Assembly (NCBI GenBank): GCA_030689585.1
Contig: JAUYFZ010000047.1
Span: 1-11,673 of the forward strand
DNA from: Rhodocyclaceae bacterium
GTDB lineage: Bacteria; Pseudomonadota; Gammaproteobacteria; Burkholderiales; Rhodocyclaceae
Direction: 5' to 3'
Length of the DNA stretch: 11,673 bases
Part shown: positions 6,800 through 11,673 of the stretch, one piece after another
How positions within the stretch are numbered: position 1 is the first letter of the stretch
How the letters are laid out: each line of letters starts with the position of its first letter
Made by a program: the position numbers and the translations under genes
The notes under the pieces: model-generated
Database searches by the model: none
Told to the model about the DNA's origin: nothing
The model's input: only the letters and a program-made list of their open reading frames with translations

Positions 6800-7809
6800 A
6801 AGGAATACCCCGTCTGCTGGGGGCGGTTTTCCATTTCATCCATCAACCGCAGGAGCGGCGTTAAATCTCGGTAACGTCCGCAGGCGGTGCGTAGATATTT
6901 CGCGACGAGGGGCATGTCTTTCAAATAGCCATCCTTGCCGTCACGATGGCTTAAACGGGCGAAGATACCCAGTACCTTAATGTGCCGTTGCACGCCCATC
7001 CATTCGTAATCTCGGTGGAACTCACCAAAATCGGCACGCACCGGCAAGCCTACTTTCTTCGCTTTTTCCCAGTAACGGGCCAGCCAGTCGAGGGTGTGTT
7101 CTTCCGGCCATTCGATATAGGCATCCTTGAAGAGCGAGGCAAGATCGTAGGTGAGGGGGCCGAAGACGGCATCCTGAAAATCGATGATGCCGGGGTTGGG
7201 CGCAGTGACCATCAGGTTGCGCGAGTGGTAGTCGCGGTGGACGAAAACTTGAGGTTCGGCGAGATTAACGGCAAGGATTTTTTCAAACGTCGTTGCTAGT
7301 TGTTCTCGTTGCGGATTGGACAGCGCGATGTTCAGGTGTCGGGACACGTACCAGTCTGGAAAGAGGACCAGCTCGCGGTGGAGCAAACTGCGGTCATAGT
7401 CCGGTAATTCACCGGAACGACTGGCGAGTTGTAGGTGGATCAGCGCGTCAATGGCCGCACGATAATTTTCGTCCGAAGGTTCCATCAGATAGGTGGTTGC
7501 CCCCATGTCTTCGATCAGTAGAAAACCCTGTTCAACATTCCGGGCCAGTACGTCGGGCACGTGGACACCGGCTGCTTGGAATAAGGCCTGCACTTGTAAC
7601 CAGGGATGCAGATTTTCACGATCAGGCGGGGCATCCATGACGATGTGAGTGGCCCCGTTTTCAAAGGTCACTCTGAAATAACGGCGAAAACTAGCATCGG
7701 CAGAAGCCGGTGCAAGTGTAAATAAAGAGTCGGGTCGAAATGTTTTAAGCCAACATTCGATGGCTTGAATGCGTTCCATAAGTGTTTGAGCGTTAGAATA
7801 GCGGTTCAT
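6796..7809 (-). CDS. amgK: N-acetylmuramate/N-acetylglucosamine anomeric kinase
   Basis: AmgK phosphorylates MurNAc (and GlcNAc) at C1, feeding MurU in peptidoglycan recycling. In Pseudomonas this route contributes to intrinsic fosfomycin tolerance because it bypasses MurA. The 337-residue product has the aminoglycoside-phosphotransferase fold: an N-lobe (FRRYFRV, then HIVMDAPP at residues 55-62), the hinge region GFLLIEDMG, and the Brenner motif HRDYHSRN (191-198) with catalytic Asp193. The metal-binding IIDFQDA follows (Asp210). I chose the ATG at 7809 because AAAGG lies 7 bases upstream. In-frame upstream starts, including the ATG at 7833, would overlap or abut the lptD start. Its TGA stop overlaps the murU start. 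Aminoglycoside resistance is not implied, since the murU neighbour identifies the sugar substrate. Confidence 0.91.
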   Translation of the reverse strand: MNRYSNAQTLMERIQAIECWLKTFRPDSLFTLAPASADASFRRYFRVTFENGATHIVMDAPPDRENLHPWLQVQALFQAAGVHVPDVLARNVEQGFLLIEDMGATTYLMEPSDENYRAAIDALIHLQLASRSGELPDYDRSLLHRELVLFPDWYVSRHLNIALSNPQREQLATTFEKILAVNLAEPQVFVHRDYHSRNLMVTAPNPGIIDFQDAVFGPLTYDLASLFKDAYIEWPEEHTLDWLARYWEKAKKVGLPVRADFGEFHRDYEWMGVQRHIKVLGIFARLSHRDGKDGYLKDMPLVAKYLRTACGRYRDLTPLLRLMDEMENRPQQTGYSF

Positions 7810-7816
7810 TTTAGTG

Positions 7817-7821
7817 CCTTT
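7817..7821 (-). promoter_or_regulatory. Ribosome binding site of amgK
   Basis: On the minus strand AAAGG precedes the ATG at 7809 by 7 bases (CACTAAA). It decides this start over the upstream ATG at 7833. Confidence 0.5.
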
Positions 7822-7833
7822 ATCTTCATTCAT

Positions 7834-10350
7834 ATGCCGCACCAACGGTTCGGGTGGTTGTTTTATTTTTTGGTCAGCGCGGCTATCGCGGCTGAAGGCT
7901 TGTCGCCGCTTGCGGTTGATCCGGCCTTGCTGGGTGCGTTGCCGGTCAAGCGGGTGATGGCTGCATCAAAACCGGCTGAAACTTCCTCGATGGTGGAGGT
8001 CTCTCCGGTCGTCTCCAACGATGCCCCCGTGGTTGCCACCGTGGTTGCCACCGTGGTTGCCCCTATGGTTGCTCCTATGGTTGCCCCCGTGGCTGTACCC
8101 GTGGTTGCCCCCGTGTCGAATGAACGGAAAGAATCCACGCTAAAAACCAGCCGTGCCATGACACCTGTGGTGGTGATGAAAAACGATGGACAGCCGCGGC
8201 CTGCCTTTATCAGTGCTGATCTGATTTACGGCAAGAGCGAAGTCGAAACGATTGCCGAGGGCGAGGCCGAGATGCGCAAGCTCGGCACAACGATCAACGC
8301 GGATCGGTTGACTTTCCAGCATCAGGACGAGATCGTGGATGCCATGGGAAAAGTACGATTGGCCGATGAAGAAACACTGATAACCGGTCCACATATGCGA
8401 TTGCGCACGGCGGATGACACGGGGTTCTTTGAAAATCCTACCTACGTCATCAAGAAACCGGTTTCACCCACGACTCCCACCGCAACCTCAACATCCCGTG
8501 CGTCTATTGCAGGGGCAGGGGTGGCTGAACGTCTCAATTTCGACGGTAAAAATCTTTTTAGCCTCTTGAAAACTACCTACAGCACCTGTGCACCGGATAA
8601 TCCGGCTTGGTATGCCCGTGCAGAAAAAATGAACCTTGATTACAACGCGGAGCACGGCGAAGCTACCCATGCTTCTGTTCATTTTCAGGGTGTGCCGATT
8701 CTCTATTCCCCTTGGCTATCTTTTTCACTCAACAATCAACGTAAGACAGGATTGCTGACACCGACTTACGGGACAACGGACAAAACGGGGGGGGAAATCG
8801 CCCTGCCTTTCTATTGGAATATCGCGCCCAACCGGGATGCCACCATTACGCCCCGGATCATGTCTCGGCGAGGAACGCAATGGAACACGGAGTTTCGGTA
8901 TCTTGATCGGCATTACGGCGGTCAGGTGCGGTATGAATATTTGCCAGAGGATCAACTGACCAAAACACGCCGCACGGCCGCCACGTTGAGTCACCACCAT
9001 ACGTTTGGGCGAGGATTTTCAGGGAATCTGGAACTCAACAGCGTCTCAGACAGCAACTATTTCACGGACCTTTCTTCGCGCCTCGCGCTGATTTCTCAAT
9101 CCAACTTGGTTCGTCAGGGCAGTTTGGCCTATAGCGGGGGATGGTGGAATACAACAATGTTGGCGCAGAGTTATCAAACGCTGGGAACGGCATCCACGCC
9201 CTACTTCCGCCTGCCACAGATCAATTTGACCGCATCAAAATCAAAACTGCCCATGAACCTCTCGTTCAATCTGGCGGGCGAATATGTCAATTTCGACCAC
9301 GCGACCAACCTGATTGGTCAGCGTGTCGTGATATATCCGCAATTCTCGTTACCCCTGCAAACACCGGCTTTTTCGGTCACCCCCAAACTGGGGTTTCACG
9401 TATCGCGCTATGACTTGAAGCGACAGGCGGTGGGCACGCCGGACAGTTTTTCGCGCCAGGTGCCGATTTTCAGTGTGGATTCCACGATTGCCTTTGAGCG
9501 CGATCTCACTTGGATTGACGGAAAGGCCATGACGCAAACGCTGGAACCACGCTTGTATTACGCCTATATTCCCGTGCGCGACCAGAGCCAGATCCCCGTT
9601 TTCGATTCCGGTCGAGCCGGTTTCGATTTCGCGCAAATTTTTACCGAGAACCGTTTTGGTGGCCACGATCGCATCGGCGATGCCAATCAGGCCACGCTCG
9701 CCGTGACGTCCAAACTGCTGGATTCCAATACCGGGGCGGAGCTTTTGCGCGGCACGCTCGGTCAGCGGTTCTATTTTTCTGATGAACGCGTGTTGCTGCC
9801 CGGCGAAACCGCCGCCTCTGCTCGCACCGATAAAAAGACAGACATCCTCGGCGCGCTATCGGGGCGTGTGCTCGACAAAACCTGGATCGATGCGGCCTGG
9901 CAATACAGCCCCGCCAAGGGATACACCGAACGGTTCAACGTGGGGGGGCGTTATCAACCCAATGCGACGCGGGTGATGAATGCCGCTTATCGTTATACCA
10001 AAAGCGAATTGGGCCAGATGGACGTGTCAGGGCAATGGCTGATGTTTGGCGGTTGGCACGCCGTCGGTCGCTACAACTATTCTATGAAGGAAAAGCGCGT
10101 GATCGAATCCATCGCAGGGTTGGAATACGATGGCGGCTGCTGGACCGCGCGTGCAGTCGTGCAAACGTTGGCGACGCAGTTCAATACGATTACCCAAAAA
10201 TACGATTCCACGCAATCTCTGTTTTTTCAGCTTGAGTTGAATGGTTTCTCCCGCATTGGTTCTAATCCGGTGGATCTGTTGAAACGCAACGTTCCCGGTT
10301 ACGGCATCATCAATCAACCGACTGCCGATCCGGTTTTTGGGGCCCGATAA
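7834..10350 (+). CDS. lptD: LPS-assembly outer-membrane protein LptD
   Basis: LptD, with LptE, is the outer-membrane beta-barrel that inserts lipopolysaccharide into the outer leaflet. The 838-residue product from ATG 7834 has a signal peptide (MPHQRFGWLFYFLVSAAIAA, cleavage near residue 20). A Val/Ala/Pro repeat linker follows at residues 66-93. Then comes an OstA/LptA-like periplasmic domain (about 120-206; GEAEMRKLGTTINADRLTF), and from about residue 250 the LptD barrel, starting with the family motif STCAPDNPAWYARA. Only two cysteines remain in the protein, Cys252 and Cys769 (GGCWTAR), whereas E. coli has four. A TTG 69 bases upstream could extend the protein but would run into amgK and give a poorer signal peptide. 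No clear ribosome binding site precedes the ATG. It overlaps surA by one base (TAATG), so the two are co-expressed. Confidence 0.95.
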   Translation: MPHQRFGWLFYFLVSAAIAAEGLSPLAVDPALLGALPVKRVMAASKPAETSSMVEVSPVVSNDAPVVATVVATVVAPMVAPMVAPVAVPVVAPVSNERKESTLKTSRAMTPVVVMKNDGQPRPAFISADLIYGKSEVETIAEGEAEMRKLGTTINADRLTFQHQDEIVDAMGKVRLADEETLITGPHMRLRTADDTGFFENPTYVIKKPVSPTTPTATSTSRASIAGAGVAERLNFDGKNLFSLLKTTYSTCAPDNPAWYARAEKMNLDYNAEHGEATHASVHFQGVPILYSPWLSFSLNNQRKTGLLTPTYGTTDKTGGEIALPFYWNIAPNRDATITPRIMSRRGTQWNTEFRYLDRHYGGQVRYEYLPEDQLTKTRRTAATLSHHHTFGRGFSGNLELNSVSDSNYFTDLSSRLALISQSNLVRQGSLAYSGGWWNTTMLAQSYQTLGTASTPYFRLPQINLTASKSKLPMNLSFNLAGEYVNFDHATNLIGQRVVIYPQFSLPLQTPAFSVTPKLGFHVSRYDLKRQAVGTPDSFSRQVPIFSVDSTIAFERDLTWIDGKAMTQTLEPRLYYAYIPVRDQSQIPVFDSGRAGFDFAQIFTENRFGGHDRIGDANQATLAVTSKLLDSNTGAELLRGTLGQRFYFSDERVLLPGETAASARTDKKTDILGALSGRVLDKTWIDAAWQYSPAKGYTERFNVGGRYQPNATRVMNAAYRYTKSELGQMDVSGQWLMFGGWHAVGRYNYSMKEKRVIESIAGLEYDGGCWTARAVVQTLATQFNTITQKYDSTQSLFFQLELNGFSRIGSNPVDLLKRNVPGYGIINQPTADPVFGAR
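8029..8112 (+). repeat. Seven 12-bp in-frame repeats encoding a VVAP-like linker
   Basis: Seven units of 12 bp, of the type GTGGTTGCCMCC, start at 8029, 8041, 8053, 8065, 8077, 8089 and 8101. They encode VVAT, VVAT, VVAP, MVAP, MVAP, VAVP and VVAP. The first two units are identical. The unit is four codons, so copy-number change keeps the lptD frame. The peptide is probably a flexible or extended periplasmic tether between the signal peptide and the OstA-like domain. Confidence 0.85.
8787..8794 (+). repeat. G8 homopolymer within lptD
   Basis: Eight consecutive G residues lie in the early barrel region (codons for KTGGEI). A single-base slip would truncate LptD, which is normally essential, so tolerated variation is unlikely. 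It is listed because G-runs recur in this operon, including a G7 at 9942-9948. Confidence 0.7.
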
Positions 10351-11651
10351 TGAAACGTCTTTTTTTAGTGTTAACCCTGTTGTTCCCGCTGACGGGGGCG
10401 GCCCAGCGATCACTTCCTGTGGAGGCAGACCGTATTGTCGCTATTGTGGGTTCCGAGGCGATTACCCTGCATGAATTACGCACGCGGATGACGGTGGTCG
10501 AACGCCAGCTTCGCACTCAGAAAATCCAGTTACCGCCGCGTGAGTCTTTTGAACGGCAATTGCTCGAACGCATGATCGTCGACCGATTGCAAGTGCATCT
10601 GGCGAAAGAAACAGGGTTGTCTATTTCCGACGGAGAACTGGATGCGGCCTTGCGCCGCATCGCTGAAAACAACCGGTTGTCTCCCCAGGATTTTCGGGCG
10701 GCCCTCGAAAAAGACGGCATTCCTTGGGCTAAGTTTCGTGAGGAAATTCGAGAAGAAATCACTTTGTCTCGCTTACGCGACCGCGAGGTGGAAAACCGCA
10801 TCGTCGTCTCCGAAGGGGAGATCGACAACTATTTGGCGGATATCAGCCGCAATACCTCAAATGCCTCTGAAAATAGTCAAGTCAAAATTGCTCATATTCT
10901 TGTTCGAGTACCGGAACAAGCCGATGCGGCCAAGTTGGCTCGTTATCGTGAGCGGGCCGAAAAAGCCTTGGCTCAGATTCAAGGTGGAGATGATTTCAGT
11001 CGCGTGGCGGCGACCTTTTCCGATGCGCCGGATGCCAATGTGGGCGGCATGATGGAATTGCGGGCGACGGATCGCCTGCCTACCCTCTACGCGGAGGCCG
11101 TATCGCAGATGAAACCGGGCGAGGTTACGCCCGTCTTGCGAAGTCCCGCTGGTTTTCACCTCGTCAAACTGATCGAACGGCAGGGAGGGGGGGGGGCTGT
11201 GCAAGCGATTCGCCAGACGCACGCACGACATATTCTCCTCAAGGTGGGCGAATTGACCGCCGACGAGGAAGCGAAACATAAACTGATCGGGCTGAAGGAA
11301 CGGCTCGACAACGGGGGCGATTTTGCCGAGCTGGCCAAACTGCATTCCAATGACCTTTCTGCTACGAAGGGGGGCGATTTGGGGTGGATGTATGAAGGAG
11401 ACACCGTGCCTGATTTCGAGCGGGCCATGGATGCGTTAAAGATCAATGAAATCAGTGCGCCGGTGCGTTCGCCTTTCGGTTGGCATTTGATTCAAGTGAT
11501 GGAACGTCGTACGGAAGATGCCTCGTTGGAACGTAAAAGACTCACCGCACGAGCGACACTGCGTGAACGTCGTTCCGATGAAGCCTATCAGGATTGGTTG
11601 CGCCAGTTACGCGATCAGGCTTACGTTGAATATCGTCTTGAAGAACGTTAA
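10350..11651 (+). CDS. surA: Periplasmic chaperone/peptidyl-prolyl isomerase SurA
   Basis: SurA escorts unfolded outer-membrane proteins, LptD among them, across the periplasm to the BAM complex. The 433-residue product has a signal peptide (MKRLFLVLTLLFPLTGAA, cleavage near residue 18). The SurA N-terminal chaperone domain follows (about 25-165; ADRIVAIVGSEAITLHELRT). Two parvulin domains come next: P1 at about 178-277 (KIAHILVRV ... GFHLVKLIERQ) and P2 at about 290-387 (HARHILLKV ... GWHLIQVMERR). A C-terminal helix ends the protein. The length matches E. coli SurA (428). It starts in the lptD stop codon (TAATG), a conserved pairing usually continued by pdxA and rsmA, which would lie beyond the window. 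A G10 run encodes the Gly-rich linker between P1 and P2. Confidence 0.96.
   Translation: MKRLFLVLTLLFPLTGAAQRSLPVEADRIVAIVGSEAITLHELRTRMTVVERQLRTQKIQLPPRESFERQLLERMIVDRLQVHLAKETGLSISDGELDAALRRIAENNRLSPQDFRAALEKDGIPWAKFREEIREEITLSRLRDREVENRIVVSEGEIDNYLADISRNTSNASENSQVKIAHILVRVPEQADAAKLARYRERAEKALAQIQGGDDFSRVAATFSDAPDANVGGMMELRATDRLPTLYAEAVSQMKPGEVTPVLRSPAGFHLVKLIERQGGGGAVQAIRQTHARHILLKVGELTADEEAKHKLIGLKERLDNGGDFAELAKLHSNDLSATKGGDLGWMYEGDTVPDFERAMDALKINEISAPVRSPFGWHLIQVMERRTEDASLERKRLTARATLRERRSDEAYQDWLRQLRDQAYVEYRLEER
11187..11196 (+). repeat. G10 homopolymer within surA
   Basis: Ten consecutive G residues encode part of GGGG (residues 279-282) in the linker between the two parvulin domains. 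Tracts of this length are prone to replication slippage. A one-base change would cut the protein after P1. Confidence 0.85.
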
Positions 11652-11673
11652 CGTGAAACACAGCCCCATCCCC
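11652..11673. repeat. Start of another copy of the GC-rich repeat family (cut by window edge)
   Basis: Immediately after the surA TAA comes CGTGAAACAC (11652-11661), the reverse complement of the sequence that ends the module at 189-198. AG and then CCCCATCCCC follow, as in the C-rich right arm of the element at 4826-4835. GAAACACAG here also resembles GGAACACAG at 4756-4764. The rest lies outside the window, so the assignment is based on short matches. Confidence 0.55.

Noticed and set aside
6796..7809. Possible aminoglycoside resistance gene
   Set aside because: The phosphotransferase fold is present, but adjacency to murU and lptD-surA matches the AmgK sugar kinase.
11645..11654. Perfect palindrome ACGTTAACGT at the surA stop codon
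   Set aside because: Ten bases formed partly by coding sequence; with the flank cut by the window edge it cannot be told from chance.

Overview
This is a chromosomal segment of a motile Gram-negative bacterium, most likely a betaproteobacterium. Three things point there: LptD and SurA (outer-membrane biogenesis), FlgK and FlgL (flagellum), and the order amgK-murU-pepP divergent from lptD-surA, which I know from beta- and gammaproteobacteria (Pseudomonas has amgK-murU next to lptD-surA). I cannot fix the genus from sequence alone.

Layout. Positions 1-198 hold a tandem array of a 30-bp GC-rich palindromic unit ending in a G-quadruplex-like tract. A 76-bp leader with a good sigma-54 promoter match follows, then flgK, flgL and a small uncharacterised lipoprotein gene, packed with a 6-bp gap and a 1-bp overlap. 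Next on the same strand is an AroG-type DAHP synthase. On the minus strand, amgK, murU and pepP overlap one another; they cover peptidoglycan sugar recycling and an Xaa-Pro aminopeptidase. Divergent from amgK, with about 24 bp between start codons, lptD and surA run to the right edge and overlap by one base.

The main unusual feature is a 154-bp non-coding element between aroG and pepP. It has 15-bp perfect terminal inverted repeats and a flanking 8-bp direct duplication (GCTAAACT), which is the signature of a transposed miniature element (MITE). The duplicated 8 bp contains the stop codons of both convergent genes. Removing the element restores a junction where the two genes overlap at CTAA. 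Its core is two inverted REP-like hairpins plus G-rich tracts with quadruplex potential on each strand. The same core family appears upstream of flgK as the tandem array, and again one base after the surA stop codon at the right edge. These two share a different outer sequence (GTGTTTCACG / CGTGAAACAC), suggesting a modular family that collects at gene ends.

Other points of interest are a G10 homopolymer in surA between its two PPIase domains and a G8 tract in lptD, both possible slippage sites; a 12-bp in-frame repeat giving a Val/Ala/Pro linker in LptD; an LptD with only two cysteines; and a lipoprotein of unknown role coupled to flgL. No RNA genes, CRISPR arrays or transposase genes are visible.
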